Assembly (NCBI RefSeq): GCF_028890305.1
Contig: NZ_JARBXM010000001.1
Span: 808,501-872,500, forward strand
Direction: 5' to 3'
From: Candidatus Methanosphaera massiliense
Lineage (GTDB): Archaea; Methanobacteriota; Methanobacteria; Methanobacteriales; Methanobacteriaceae
Length of the DNA stretch: 64,000 nucleotides
The notes beneath the pieces are model-generated. The model was not told where the DNA came from. It was given only the letters and a program-made list of their open reading frames with translations, and searched no databases. Both the position numbers and the translations under genes were made by a program. Shown here piece after piece: positions 19,810 to 29,767 of this stretch. Every line of letters starts with the position of its first letter. The stretch's first letter is position 1.

Positions 19810-21114
19810 ATGACACAAATGCTTGAAGCTATGAGAGGAAACATAACTGAAGCTATGAAACAAGTAGCTGCAGATGAAAACTTAGATCCTGAATATATTA
19901 GAAAAATGGTTGCAAAAGGATATATAGCAATACCTGACAACAACCAAAGAGAAACAGTAGCAGTAGGTATAGGTGAAAACTTAAGAACCAAAGTAAATGC
20001 TACAATAGGAACCTCAACAGATATAAACGATTTAGATATGGAATTAGAAAAAGCAGCTATTGCAGAAGAAGCAGGAGCAGATACACTTATGGAACTAAGT
20101 ATCGGAGGAGACTTAGATAACATAAGAAGAACAGTATTAAAAAACACTAACAAACCTGTAGGAAGCGTACCTATCTACCAAACAGCTGTAGAATCCATTG
20201 AAAACGAAGGTTCCCCTATATACATGGATCCAGACGACATGCTAAAAAACATTGAAAAACAAGCAAAAGATGGTATAGACTTTATGGCTATCCACTGTTC
20301 TGTAAACAGAGAAACCTTAAAAAGACTCAAAAGACAAGGAAGAAAAGGTGGATTAGTAAGCCGTGGAGGTTCATTCATATCCTCATGGATGGTACACAAC
20401 GATGCTGAAAACCCATTATATGAAAACTATGATCAAATATTAGATATAGTTGAAGAATATGATGTATGTCTAAGTATGGCAAATGCAATGAGAGCTGGAG
20501 CTCTTACTGACTCTACTGACAGAGCTCAAATACAAGAATTAATTGTATTAGGAGAATTAGTTGACAGAGCAAGAGAAAGAGGAGTACAAACAATTGTAGA
20601 AGGACCAGGACACATACCTATCAACGAAATTGAAACAAACATTAACATTCAGAAAAAAATGTGCAGAAACGCACCATTCTACATGTTAGGTCCTATAGTA
20701 ACAGATATTGCACCAGCATATGACCACATAGTATCTGCAATAGGAGCAGCACAATGTGCAAGATACGGAGCAAACTTTATATGTTATGTAACACCAGCAG
20801 AACACTTAGCATTACCAGGACCTGAAGATGTAAGAGAAGGAGTAATAGCTACAAGAATTGGAGCTCACGCAGGAGACATAGCAGTAGATATGGAAAGATT
20901 CGGTCAAGAAGATATCAAAATGGCTGATGCAAGAAAAGCACTTAATTGGACAGAACAATATGAACACGCAATGTGGCCAGCTGATGCTAAAGCTATCAGA
21001 GATAAAAGACCACCTGAAGCAGATGATACCTGTACAATGTGTGGTAACTACTGTGCAATAAAAATCGTAAACCAATGGTTAGATAAAGCAGATACAGATG
21101 CTTTTGATGACTAA
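19810..21114 (+). CDS. thiC: Phosphomethylpyrimidine synthase ThiC, first copy
   Basis: The 434-residue radical-SAM enzyme converts 5-aminoimidazole ribotide to the HMP-P pyrimidine of thiamine. It shows ThiC blocks such as [51 protein letters not shown] and [12 protein letters not shown]. The C-terminal cluster motif is CTMCGNYC, and the other copy in this window shares its CX2CX3C spacing. Length is that of archaeal ThiC, lacking the long bacterial N-terminal domain. A second, clearly diverged copy lies at 39226-40512. It appears monocistronic, with a hairpin terminator behind it. Confidence 0.95.
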   Translation: MTQMLEAMRGNITEAMKQVAADENLDPEYIRKMVAKGYIAIPDNNQRETVAVGIGENLRTKVNATIGTSTDINDLDMELEKAAIAEEAGADTLMELSIGGDLDNIRRTVLKNTNKPVGSVPIYQTAVESIENEGSPIYMDPDDMLKNIEKQAKDGIDFMAIHCSVNRETLKRLKRQGRKGGLVSRGGSFISSWMVHNDAENPLYENYDQILDIVEEYDVCLSMANAMRAGALTDSTDRAQIQELIVLGELVDRARERGVQTIVEGPGHIPINEIETNINIQKKMCRNAPFYMLGPIVTDIAPAYDHIVSAIGAAQCARYGANFICYVTPAEHLALPGPEDVREGVIATRIGAHAGDIAVDMERFGQEDIKMADARKALNWTEQYEHAMWPADAKAIRDKRPPEADDTCTMCGNYCAIKIVNQWLDKADTDAFDD

Positions 21115-21139
21115 ATTTGTGACATTAAGTATTATACCT

Positions 21140-21182
21140 AAGAGGATACTCTAAAGTATATCTCTTCCACAATAATTTTTTT
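21140..21182 (+). terminator. Hairpin terminator after thiC
   Basis: AAGAG-ATACT-type arms (21140-21150 and 21155-21166) around CTAA form a stem with one small internal mismatch, followed by a T-run near 21176. Confidence 0.6.
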
Positions 21183-21321
21183 CAAATATCTAGAATAGGG
21201 GAATATAACTCCTTTTTATTCACCTATTATACCAAGAAAAAATACTATTTTTTACAAGAACTAACTCTTATTTTAACAACTTTCAATTTACTAAAACAAC
21301 ATAATTTTTTAAAAAAAATAA

Positions 21322-22524
21322 GGCTTTGTAGAAAACCTATAATTTTATAATAAAAATCTTTATGAAAACATTACCAGATCTTTTAAAATTAAATTATAAT
21401 AAAAAATAGACAATTAAATAAAAAAATTACACTTGAAATTAATCTAAATTATAAAATCAAAGAATAATAATAAGTTTAAAAGTAATACAATAAGAATAAG
21501 TATTTATTTAAAGAGTAGAATAGATATAAATATGCTAAACGAAAATATCTATTCTACAAATAAGTATTTGAATTCTAAACAACTTAAACTTTTCGATTTT
21601 GGAATTCAAAGACAAAATAATAATTATTTATCAGAAATATCCAAAAATGAAAAAATAAATTTAACACACAATATGATGTTAGATTTCGTATTAACAGCAT
21701 ATAATTATGCTAAATTAACTTTTAACAAATATTCATCACACTATTCAAAGAAAAAATACACACAACCACAATTATTTGCAATAATAGCTTATAAAATATA
21801 CAATAAATACGATTACAGAACAACAATTGATAATCTAAACGTATCAACTAAATTACAGAAAGCTTTAAGACTAAAAACGATACCACATCACACAACAATT
21901 CAGAAATTCTTCAAAAGAATAGAAACAAAACAAATAAACAATATTAACAGACTATTATTACAATATTTCCCTGTGAAAGAGTGTTATTTCAGTTTAGATG
22001 GAACAGGATACACTAATTCCTATTCAGACATCTATTACAACAATAGAACAAATAAAACAAGACGACAATACATAAAAAACCATATCACAATCGATTCAAA
22101 ATATATGTTAATAAGACATTACAATGCTTTAAAAGGACCAAAATTCGATACAGTATTTGCAATAAGTGCAATTAGAGCAATAAAGAAGTACAAACCACGG
22201 TATATATTAGCAGATAGAGCATATGACTCAGAAATAATTAAAAAAACAATAGTAGAAGAAACAACAGCATTACCACAAATACCTGTGAAAACTAGACAAA
22301 AATCAGGAAAATATAGGAGTAAATGTAGAACTATCTTCTTAAAACCAGTATATAACTTCAGAAATCAAGTAGAATGTGTGAATAGTATTCAAAAAAGAAG
22401 ATTTAATGGAATAAACAATAGTAGATCTACGAAATTACAAATAAAAGAAACAAAATTAAAAAATGTGTTTTATAATATTTATAGATCTATTCAAATTTTG
22501 CAAAAATAGGATTTCTACAAAGCC
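21322..22524 (+). mobile_element. IS4/IS5-type insertion sequence (about 1.2 kb)
   Basis: Nineteen-bp terminal inverted repeats (21322-21340 and 22506-22524), starting GGCTTTGTAGAAA, differ at one position. They are flanked by an identical 8-bp direct repeat AAAAATAA (21314-21321 and 22525-22532) that looks like the target duplication. The sole gene is an intact DDE transposase. The element sits between thiC and trkA and breaks no recognisable gene. Near-perfect ends and an exact duplication suggest recent insertion, although the flank is low-complexity. Confidence 0.85.
21532..22509 (+). CDS. DDE transposase, IS4/IS5 supergroup
   Basis: The 325-residue protein has predicted catalytic residues Asp156 (FSLDGTGYT), Asp228 (ILADRAYDSE) and Glu281 (FRNQVECVNS). 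The Y-x2-R-like spacing after the second Asp and the N-terminal DNA-binding segment (QLFAIIAYKIYNKYDYRTT) fit IS5-like enzymes. Its codons are extremely A-rich. The gene begins 210 bp inside the left end and stops inside the right inverted repeat. I did not assign a named IS. Confidence 0.85.
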   Translation: MLNENIYSTNKYLNSKQLKLFDFGIQRQNNNYLSEISKNEKINLTHNMMLDFVLTAYNYAKLTFNKYSSHYSKKKYTQPQLFAIIAYKIYNKYDYRTTIDNLNVSTKLQKALRLKTIPHHTTIQKFFKRIETKQINNINRLLLQYFPVKECYFSLDGTGYTNSYSDIYYNNRTNKTRRQYIKNHITIDSKYMLIRHYNALKGPKFDTVFAISAIRAIKKYKPRYILADRAYDSEIIKKTIVEETTALPQIPVKTRQKSGKYRSKCRTIFLKPVYNFRNQVECVNSIQKRRFNGINNSRSTKLQIKETKLKNVFYNIYRSIQILQK

Positions 22525-22552
22525 AAAAATAATAATAAAAATAGATAGAAGG

Positions 22553-23206
22553 TTAAGGTGCGAAAAACTGAGTAACTTCTTGTACATAATCCGATTTAGT
22601 TAACACAGAAATCTTCTGATCTTCATGAAATAATGTATCTTCCTGTGGGATAACTAACTCATTATCCTCATAAATAGCACATACAATATAATTTTCTGTA
22701 GGACTATAATCTAAAATTCTTTTACCAAACAAATCTTTATTTTCAATCTTCAGATCTAATAACTCGGTGGAACCACGTCCAAGAACAATTAAATCAGCTA
22801 CTTTAGGACGAGTAATGATTCTTTCCAGGTATGATGCTACAGTAGATTCAGGACTAACTGTTACATCAACTCCTACCTGTTTAAACGCATCAACATGTTC
22901 TAAGTCATTAACACGGGCAATAATCTTCTTGATATTATCATACTTCTGACATAGAACAGATGTTAATAAGTTTACAGAATCATGGCCTGTTGCTGCTACA
23001 AAGACATCTGCATCAATAATACCTGCATTTTCTAATACATTAACTGATGTAGCATCTCCCTGAATAACCATTGCATTGATTGTTTCTGCAACTTCTTCGG
23101 ATTTAGTAGGATTATGTTCTATAATTGTTACATTTAATCCTTCCCTGACTAGTGATTGAGCTAAATTTAATCCTACTCTTCCAGCACCTACTATAATCAC
23201 GTACAT
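22553..23206 (-). CDS. trkA: TrkA-family potassium channel/transporter regulatory subunit
   Basis: The protein of about 217 residues has an N-terminal Rossmann (RCK-N) domain starting MYVIIVGAGRVGLNLA with the nucleotide motif GAGRVG, an acidic strand end (IIEHN) and QGDAT. A C-terminal RCK-C/TrkA-C domain runs from about residue 135. Such subunits gate TrkH/KtrB potassium transporters in response to NAD(H) or ATP; the membrane partner is not here. I used ATG 23206 because GGTGA is correctly spaced to it; a GTG lies two codons earlier. Confidence 0.88.
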   Translation of the reverse strand: MYVIIVGAGRVGLNLAQSLVREGLNVTIIEHNPTKSEEVAETINAMVIQGDATSVNVLENAGIIDADVFVAATGHDSVNLLTSVLCQKYDNIKKIIARVNDLEHVDAFKQVGVDVTVSPESTVASYLERIITRPKVADLIVLGRGSTELLDLKIENKDLFGKRILDYSPTENYIVCAIYEDNELVIPQEDTLFHEDQKISVLTKSDYVQEVTQFFAP

Positions 23207-23513
23207 ATTCACTCACCTTAAAAAATAAAAAAATCTTTTTCCACTTAATAAATTCAATTAGTATATTTCTTTTTAGCATTTTTAAATATTTACCTTTTTC
23301 TTTAGTAATAAAAAATATAAAGTATTAGAAATAAAATATATAATATTAATGATTTTATCGTTTATAGTAACTACTGTTACTTATAATTATAATTAATAAA
23401 TTATTTTACAGAACCATGTTAGAAGAATAACTTTAAATCTAATTTTAGGGATTTTATTATAATTAGATGTTTATCATCCCAATCTTTTCGTTAATTCAAG
23501 GTTAAAAAGGGGA
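23207..23513. promoter_or_regulatory. Divergent promoter region between trkA and lysS
   Basis: Very AT-rich with several TATA-like stretches. No gene, strong dyad or known motif stands out. Confidence 0.4.
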
Positions 23514-23582
23514 ATGATGTCAATTAGTTATTTTTTATTATTATTACTAACAATCAATTTAAATGATAAAGATTTATCGTGA
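23514..23582 (+). CDS. Possible 22-codon leader peptide upstream of lysS
   Basis: A short frame starting ATGATG, preceded by AAGGGG, encodes a hydrophobic peptide ([20 protein letters not shown] and two more residues) and stops five bases before the lysS ATG. lysS itself lacks a good ribosome-binding site, so coupled re-initiation is conceivable. The peptide has no run of lysine codons, so classic attenuation is not indicated. It may be a chance frame. Confidence 0.3.
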   Translation: MMSISYFLLLLLTINLNDKDLS

Positions 23583-23587
23583 TATAT

Positions 23588-25177
23588 ATGAGTAAACATT
23601 GGACCGAAAGAATAGCTGAGGAATTAAGTCAGCAAGGAAGAGAAGAATATATAATTGGTAGTGGAACATCTATCTCTGGATCAGTACACATAGGTAATAG
23701 TTGTGATATATTTATAGCAAATGCAGTAAGTAAAGAATTAAGAAAGTTAGGTGAAAATGCTAAAACTTTATGGATAGCAGATGATTATGACCCACTAAGA
23801 AAAGTACCATATCCATTACCTGAGGATTACAGTCAATATCTAGGACAACCATACTATGAAATACCTTGTCCTGAAGGATGTTGCTCTAACTTTGTAGAAC
23901 ATTTCCAGAAACCATTTGTTAAAGCATTAGATGAGTTTGATATTGAGAATTTAGAGATTAAAAGTGGAGCTCAAATGTATAAAAATGGTGTTTATACAGA
24001 AGCTACAAAGAAAGCATTAGAAAATGCTGATAGGATAAGAGAAATATTCAATGAATACAGGGAACATCCATTAAAAGATGATTGGCTACCATATAATCCA
24101 ATATGTTCTGAATGTGGACGTGTAAATACTACTGAAGCATATGATTTTGATGGTACAACTATTAAGTACAGATGTCAGTGTGGACATGAAGGAGAAGTAG
24201 ATTATACTACTGGTAAAGGAAAACTAACCTGGAGAGTAGAATGGGCTGCAAGATGGAAAATTTTAAACATCACCTGTGAACCATTTGGTAAAGACCATGC
24301 AGCAAGTGGAGGTTCATATGATGTAAGTAAAGTAATATCAGATGAAATATTTAATTATCCAGCACCATATCCAGTACCATATGAATGGATTACACTTGAA
24401 GGAGAAGCAATGAGTAAATCCAAAGGAGTATTCTTCACACCAGAAGCATGGCTAAAAATAGGAAAACCAGAAACACTAAACTACTTCATATTCAGAAACA
24501 AACCATTAAAACCTAAAGATTTTAGTCCTAAAATGGGATTCTTAGACTTAATGGATCAATATGATAGAGTAGAAAGAATAGCATATGGTGAAGAGGAACC
24601 AAGTAATGACAAAGAAAAAGAAAAACTCACTAAAATCTATGAAGTTTCACAAATAAATGGTATGTCTGAAGTAATGCCATTCCAACCATCATACAGATTC
24701 CTTACAGTAGCATATCAAATAGCTGCTGGAAAACCAGATAAAATATATGAAATATTAGCTAAAAATCATCAATTACCAGATAGACTCATAGATGTAGCAT
24801 ATGAAGATCTATCAGAATTTGATAAAAACACATATCTTAAAAGATTAGAATATGTTAGCAATTGGCTTGAAACTTATGGACCTAAATTTGTAAAATTCCA
24901 GGTAATGAAGAAAATGCCACGTATAGAACTTACAGATGAACAAAAGGAATTCTTAAACCAGTTAGCTGATATATTAGAAACAGAAACATTTACTAATGAC
25001 GCTGAATTCCATGATAGGATGTATGATGTACTGGAAGGTATTGGAATGAAACCACAAAAAGCTTTCCAGGCAATATATAAAACCATCATAGGTAAAAAAC
25101 AAGGGCCACGTGCAGCATCTTTTGTATTATCATTAGATAAAGACTTTGTTCTAAAAAGATTCAGATTAGAGGAGTAG
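23588..25177 (+). CDS. lysS: Lysyl-tRNA synthetase, class I
   Basis: The 529-residue class I LysRS is the type used by many archaea. It has HIGN (residues 34-37) and MSKSKG (275-280) ATP-binding signatures, and a zinc-type insertion with CSECGR and CQCGHEG between them. It charges tRNA(Lys) with lysine in the cytoplasm. The start is set at ATG 23588 (MSKHWTER); a GTG three codons earlier is less likely. The gene ends in a hairpin terminator. Confidence 0.93.
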   Translation: MSKHWTERIAEELSQQGREEYIIGSGTSISGSVHIGNSCDIFIANAVSKELRKLGENAKTLWIADDYDPLRKVPYPLPEDYSQYLGQPYYEIPCPEGCCSNFVEHFQKPFVKALDEFDIENLEIKSGAQMYKNGVYTEATKKALENADRIREIFNEYREHPLKDDWLPYNPICSECGRVNTTEAYDFDGTTIKYRCQCGHEGEVDYTTGKGKLTWRVEWAARWKILNITCEPFGKDHAASGGSYDVSKVISDEIFNYPAPYPVPYEWITLEGEAMSKSKGVFFTPEAWLKIGKPETLNYFIFRNKPLKPKDFSPKMGFLDLMDQYDRVERIAYGEEEPSNDKEKEKLTKIYEVSQINGMSEVMPFQPSYRFLTVAYQIAAGKPDKIYEILAKNHQLPDRLIDVAYEDLSEFDKNTYLKRLEYVSNWLETYGPKFVKFQVMKKMPRIELTDEQKEFLNQLADILETETFTNDAEFHDRMYDVLEGIGMKPQKAFQAIYKTIIGKKQGPRAASFVLSLDKDFVLKRFRLEE

Positions 25178-25197
25178 TTTAATAATAACTACTTTTT
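25173..25197 (+). terminator. Hairpin terminator at the lysS stop
   Basis: AGTAGTT (25173-25179) pairs with AACTACT (25187-25193), followed by a T run; the stop TAG is inside the left arm. Confidence 0.65.
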
Positions 25198-25215
25198 ACT
25201 ATTTTTTTATAATTA

Positions 25216-26091
25216 TTATAATGGTTCGAAGCCATAAGACACTGTTACTTTTTGTGCTCTGTGAGATGCAAAATTCAGAAAACTTTCAACATAACTATCA
25301 TTTTTAACATTCAATGCACTAATTATATGATATGTCTCATCCTTTAACACATCACTAGTATGTAATGATGTATATGCCATGCTCTTATTTATGAATGTGT
25401 AAAGATTTTTATTCTGTTCAACTAGACGAATAGCTTCATGAAATGAATCAACTACTCTAACTATGTCAAAATCTAAATCATAATTAGCCAAAGTATTCCA
25501 TGCAAGCCTCTGAGCAGATCCTTCAACTTCAACAAAATTTAATCCATCCAAGTCAGATAAGGTATTAAATGATTGTTTTTCATGGGATAATAATAATAAA
25601 TAATCTCTACCAAGAGCAATAGGTTCAAGATTATATAAGTATGCCTTAACAGGGTCATCAAAACATAAAATATCCACTAATTCAACGTCAGCTAGATGCA
25701 TTGCAGTCTCATTATCAGTTTCAAGAATCTTTAAATTTTCAACTTGATATGCACTTGCTAATTGTCTGATAAATTCACATGAAACAGGACCACCAGCCAC
25801 AATAATAGACTCGTTATTGTCATTAAGTCTATTTTCATATGTTATATATTCATCTAATATTTTCAGACCATAATCTGTTAAACTAGAACCTTTATTAGAT
25901 ACTGTGACTAATTTATGAGATAATAAGTTTTCGGCTTTCAATATTCTTTTATTAAGAACAGTATGTGAAATATTTAATTGTTTAGCCGCTTTTCTCTGAG
26001 ATTTTGTTTCGTTAATGGCTTTGAGCGTGTCAAATAATTTATAGTTGTATAGTACTCCATCAATTTCAAAATCTAGTTTCTTATTTACCAT
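25216..26091 (-). CDS. ModE/LysR-like regulator with a ligand-binding domain
   Basis: The 291-residue protein has an N-terminal winged helix resembling ModE and LysR families (KAINETKSQRKAAKQLNISHTVLNKRI, residues about 26-55). The C-terminal ~180 residues look like a type 2 periplasmic-binding fold used as an effector domain. Regulators with this build often sense molybdate, tungstate or pterin-related ligands. Its location just beyond the Mo/W enzyme operon fwd supports but does not prove such a role. Start at ATG 26091; a GTG two codons earlier is possible. hxlB diverges from it. Confidence 0.65.
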   Translation of the reverse strand: MVNKKLDFEIDGVLYNYKLFDTLKAINETKSQRKAAKQLNISHTVLNKRILKAENLLSHKLVTVSNKGSSLTDYGLKILDEYITYENRLNDNNESIIVAGGPVSCEFIRQLASAYQVENLKILETDNETAMHLADVELVDILCFDDPVKAYLYNLEPIALGRDYLLLLSHEKQSFNTLSDLDGLNFVEVEGSAQRLAWNTLANYDLDFDIVRVVDSFHEAIRLVEQNKNLYTFINKSMAYTSLHTSDVLKDETYHIISALNVKNDSYVESFLNFASHRAQKVTVSYGFEPL

Positions 26092-26283
26092 ATTCACATG
26101 CCTGTTTATAATAAAATTTTTCTTGTTAAAAATAGTTTAGTAAAATGTAAATATAAATTTTAATATAATAAATATTAACAATGGAATATGTGATATTTTT
26201 ATATGGTACAATAAAAAAATATCAATTAAATTTTAATAAATAGAATAATGTGATTTTTTTTAATCGAATATAAGGGAATTAAT

Positions 26284-26868
26284 ATGATTTATAATGATGC
26301 ATTACAAGATATACTAGAAAAAGTAACTCAAACAACTTCTGCAGTTAAAGAAGAAGATATTGTTAAGTTTACATCAATGCTTGAAGAAGTAGATAGTATT
26401 TTTCTTATGGGATTAGGTCGTTCAGGTTTAGTGGCAAAAGCTTTTGCAATGCGATTAATGCACTTAGGATTAAGTGTATATGTTGTGGGGGAAACAACAA
26501 CTCCAGCAATAACAGATAAGGATTGTTTAATAGCAATATCTGGTTCTGGAGAAACAAGTTATATTATAAGTACTACAGGTATTGCTAAGCAGGTTGGCTC
26601 TAAAATAATAGCAATAACATCCTATCCAGATAGTACTTTAGCTAAAAGATCAGATCTTATTCTTCAATTACAGGGAAGAACAAAAATAGATGAGGAGCCA
26701 AACTATGCTCGTCGTCAGATAAGTGGTTTACATAACTCATTATCTCCTATGGGAACTATCTTTGAGATAAGTGCACTCATCTTCCTTGATTCTGTAATAG
26801 CACAGATGATGGATGATTTAGGTCAAACAGAAAAGGACCTTAAAGCTAGACATACAGTACTAGAATAA
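26284..26868 (+). CDS. hxlB: 6-phospho-3-hexuloisomerase
   Basis: The 194-residue SIS-domain isomerase has FLMGLGRSGLVAKAFAMRLMHLG, ISGSGETSY and a C-terminal catalytic region, all as in HxlB/PHI. It interconverts 3-hexulose-6-phosphate and fructose-6-phosphate. In archaea this ribulose monophosphate route run backwards supplies ribulose-5-phosphate and releases formaldehyde. The partner synthase (HxlA, often fused to Fae in methanogens) is not adjacent. The ribosome-binding site is weak (AAGGGAATT). Confidence 0.9.
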   Translation: MIYNDALQDILEKVTQTTSAVKEEDIVKFTSMLEEVDSIFLMGLGRSGLVAKAFAMRLMHLGLSVYVVGETTTPAITDKDCLIAISGSGETSYIISTTGIAKQVGSKIIAITSYPDSTLAKRSDLILQLQGRTKIDEEPNYARRQISGLHNSLSPMGTIFEISALIFLDSVIAQMMDDLGQTEKDLKARHTVLE

Positions 26869-26949
26869 ATATAAAAAATAGAGAGGGAGAGTATTGAATT
26901 TTCCATAATGGAATAATTCTTATTCTTTTTCATCACTAATTCTTTTTTT

Positions 26950-27231
26950 TTAATCAACAATACTTATTATTATTTCATCCTCTTCGTAGGTATATCTTAA
27001 TTCAACTATTTCTTCTATAATATCATTGACATTAATATCAACTGTCTGATGTAATAACTGTCCCATTAATTGCAGGGTAATTATTAGTTCATCTGAATTA
27101 TCAATGTATAATATTTTTCCAGGTATAAATACTCTGTTATATGATATTTCAAGTAATGCATTTTCTTTAAAATTATCATTTATGTAATCAACAAGTTCAT
27201 ACTCATGGAGTGTTATTTGTCTAGTTTTCAT
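26950..27231 (-). CDS. Unknown 93-residue acidic protein, last gene of the fwd operon
   Basis: No family recognised. The protein is soluble, acidic and beta-rich, with alternating hydrophobics (ELIITLQLMGQLLHQTV, DEIIISIVD) and no cysteines. It follows fwdC by 10 nt on the same strand, so it is probably co-transcribed with formylmethanofuran dehydrogenase. An assembly factor, small structural subunit or regulator would fit; the first is pure inference. Confidence 0.5.
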   Translation of the reverse strand: MKTRQITLHEYELVDYINDNFKENALLEISYNRVFIPGKILYIDNSDELIITLQLMGQLLHQTVDINVNDIIEEIVELRYTYEEDEIIISIVD

Positions 27232-27241
27232 TATATTTTAC

Positions 27242-28036
27242 CTAATTTTCTTTAATCCATAATTGACCTTTACCCTTTTTCACACCAATATCTCCGATAT
27301 ATAATGTGTATTTGCCAATATGATATTTTCCATTTATTAGAGGATTTTGTATGATTTCTTCTTTTTTAAATCCTTGAAGTATTTCACCTACATGGCCATT
27401 AATAACAATAATTCCTTTTTTCATCTGTCCTCCGGGCCATTGTGTAACATCGCCATCTATCTGAATATATCCTCCAGCCATATGTATTCCTGCTAGTATG
27501 TCACAGTTTCCTTCAACGTAGATTTCACCATTTAGCATGCATTCTGCTAGTTGTTTTCCTACATTTCCACGGATAATAATTTTTCCTCCAGACATACCTC
27601 TCCATTCACCCATATATGATGCTCCACAGAATTCCTTGACATTACCATTTATTTCTAGTAAACCACCAGTCATTTCACGGCCTGCATAACTTTCAGCATT
27701 ACCATTTACAATTATATGTCCACCAGACATTTGAGCTCCTACATGAAGGTCAACATCACTATTTATTATTATTGTACCTGCAGTCATGCAGTTTCCTATG
27801 TATTTGGTTCTATGTAAATCGCCATCTATTATTATTTTACAATCTGAGGGATTGTCACATTCTCCTTCAACTTCTATTTTAAAGTAATCTGATAATTGTT
27901 CTTGTCTGTTTCCATGATAAATTATTGTTTCTGTTATTTCTTTTTCTGTTTTATCGTATAATAGCTCTGGAAGTACGTTGTCAAATTCTAAGGGTATTCT
28001 GCTATATTTTTTCATTAATAGTTTTATTGTTTTCAT
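27242..28036 (-). CDS. fwdC: Formylmethanofuran dehydrogenase subunit C
   Basis: The 264-residue subunit is built of right-handed beta-helix repeats with regularly spaced Gly-Gly and G-x-M pairs (AGTIIINSDVDLHVGAQMSG, AGREMTGGLLEINGNV, AGIHMAGGYIQIDGDV). This is the GXGXG/GltS-C-like fold of FwdC. Together with FwdA it forms the formyltransferase half of the complex. The stop of fwdA lies six bases upstream of its ATG. Confidence 0.92.
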   Translation of the reverse strand: MKTIKLLMKKYSRIPLEFDNVLPELLYDKTEKEITETIIYHGNRQEQLSDYFKIEVEGECDNPSDCKIIIDGDLHRTKYIGNCMTAGTIIINSDVDLHVGAQMSGGHIIVNGNAESYAGREMTGGLLEINGNVKEFCGASYMGEWRGMSGGKIIIRGNVGKQLAECMLNGEIYVEGNCDILAGIHMAGGYIQIDGDVTQWPGGQMKKGIIVINGHVGEILQGFKKEEIIQNPLINGKYHIGKYTLYIGDIGVKKGKGQLWIKEN

Positions 28037-28042
28037 GTTATC

Positions 28043-29767
28043 TTATACTCCCTCATATTGTATATCTATTCTATTATCCGGTTCAGTATAATGGTCTGGA
28101 ACACCATAATTTTCATATTTAATAGTATAATACTTATTAAATTCAGGTTTAATTCTTTTAATTAATCCTTCCTCTTTATTTTCAAGACCTTTTACATTAC
28201 TCCATATATGTTTACTATTGATTAATTTAACAATTTCACCATTCTTTACAAGAATATTACCATCTTTAATTGTATATAGACTATTCAATAGTTTCTTCTC
28301 AAGAATCTCAGAATTACTTAGACGTGTAGGATCAAAGTCATCTACATCAATATCATAAACGGACACATCAGCCTTTGCACCAATACCTAAATGACCTCTA
28401 TCTGTTAATCCAAGGATTTTAGCTGGACTAGCACGTGTAATTGTAGCAATATCATCCCAGGAGTATTCTCTATCATAAGATCCAAGGGAAGTTCTTCTAG
28501 TAGCCCAACTATGAACTTCATTGTCAAGCATGTCATTAAGTTTCTCATTACTCATAATCCATGAAATAATTTTAGGATATCTGATGAACGGTCCACCATT
28601 AGGTGAATCTGTTGTTAATGCCATTTTCCATGGGTCTTTTATTCCAAAGAAGAATTCAAGACCAACAGCCCATTGAAGTGCACTTACTGGAGCTCGTTTA
28701 GAATAAATGGATGGAATTAAACCAGATGCAGTTTCTACTTCAATATCTTTATTAGCCCATTTAAGACCGGTTAGTTTGAATAAATCATATTCCATAGGAG
28801 CATCAGCAGTCATTGTTGTTGTTTCATCAAATGTTAATTGTCCAATATCACAGGTCATATGTTTACTTTTATTAATGTAATCAATGAGTTCTGGAGCACC
28901 AGATGTTACATCTCTCCAGTTTGTACCTTTATATGCATGGAACTGAAGATGTGTACAATGAATAACTTGGTTTCTATCAACATTCTTATTCTTTTTAATA
29001 TCTTTTACACAGTCAAATGTCTCAAGTGTTGTTTCATAATTACCTGGATGACCTAAATCATTTGTATGCACATGTACTGAATGCGGAAGACCTAATTTTT
29101 CATTAACCTTGGTAAGAGTTCGGATAACTTCTCGTCCTGTAACATTCCAGTGAGGTTCCGGATCATCAAGACCATCAACATTTTTACCCCAACCCCATGC
29201 TTCACTACCACAAGGATTTACAATTTTAATACCATAACCTTTAGCTAATTTAAGCCACTTAGAAATGAATAATGTTAAATCATCCATGTTATTTTCCTTA
29301 ACATATTTAAGCATAAACCAATTGTTTCCAAATAGAGTTAGTGTAGGTATATCTAAATTAGGAATACTATTAATTTCCTCATGGGCATGTTTTGCTTCAA
29401 GAGGTGGAACAGCTGCTTCTGTAACAGTAGTGTATCCCATACGTGTATATCTATAACCTGTAGTTGGACAGGTAGGTAAAGAAAATCCTGCTTCAAATCC
29501 TTCAACACCATTATTAGGTGCAGGTTTTATGCCACGTCTAATATCCTCTGGTCGGTATAATCTACCTACAGATAACTTAGGTCCTGCTATATGTGAGTGT
29601 AAATCTACTCCACCAGGCATGACTAGTTTACCTGTTACATCTATGACTTTTGAATCAGAGGAGACTTTTTCAACTATGTTACCATCTTTTATTAGAATAT
29701 CTTTTTGTTCACCATTAACATTATTTGCCGGGTCAAAGACGATTCCATTTTTAAGAATATATTCCAT
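28043..29767 (-). CDS. fwdA: Formylmethanofuran dehydrogenase subunit A (amidohydrolase-like)
   Basis: The 574-residue subunit of the amidohydrolase superfamily has the metal-binding HxH in [12 protein letters not shown] (about residues 55-59), [12 protein letters not shown], and a late [10 protein letters not shown] with the catalytic Asp. FwdA carries a dinuclear zinc site that condenses formate, delivered through an internal tunnel from FwdB, with methanofuran. Length is normal. It abuts fwdB without a gap, consistent with stoichiometric co-expression. Confidence 0.94.
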   Translation of the reverse strand: MEYILKNGIVFDPANNVNGEQKDILIKDGNIVEKVSSDSKVIDVTGKLVMPGGVDLHSHIAGPKLSVGRLYRPEDIRRGIKPAPNNGVEGFEAGFSLPTCPTTGYRYTRMGYTTVTEAAVPPLEAKHAHEEINSIPNLDIPTLTLFGNNWFMLKYVKENNMDDLTLFISKWLKLAKGYGIKIVNPCGSEAWGWGKNVDGLDDPEPHWNVTGREVIRTLTKVNEKLGLPHSVHVHTNDLGHPGNYETTLETFDCVKDIKKNKNVDRNQVIHCTHLQFHAYKGTNWRDVTSGAPELIDYINKSKHMTCDIGQLTFDETTTMTADAPMEYDLFKLTGLKWANKDIEVETASGLIPSIYSKRAPVSALQWAVGLEFFFGIKDPWKMALTTDSPNGGPFIRYPKIISWIMSNEKLNDMLDNEVHSWATRRTSLGSYDREYSWDDIATITRASPAKILGLTDRGHLGIGAKADVSVYDIDVDDFDPTRLSNSEILEKKLLNSLYTIKDGNILVKNGEIVKLINSKHIWSNVKGLENKEEGLIKRIKPEFNKYYTIKYENYGVPDHYTEPDNRIDIQYEGV

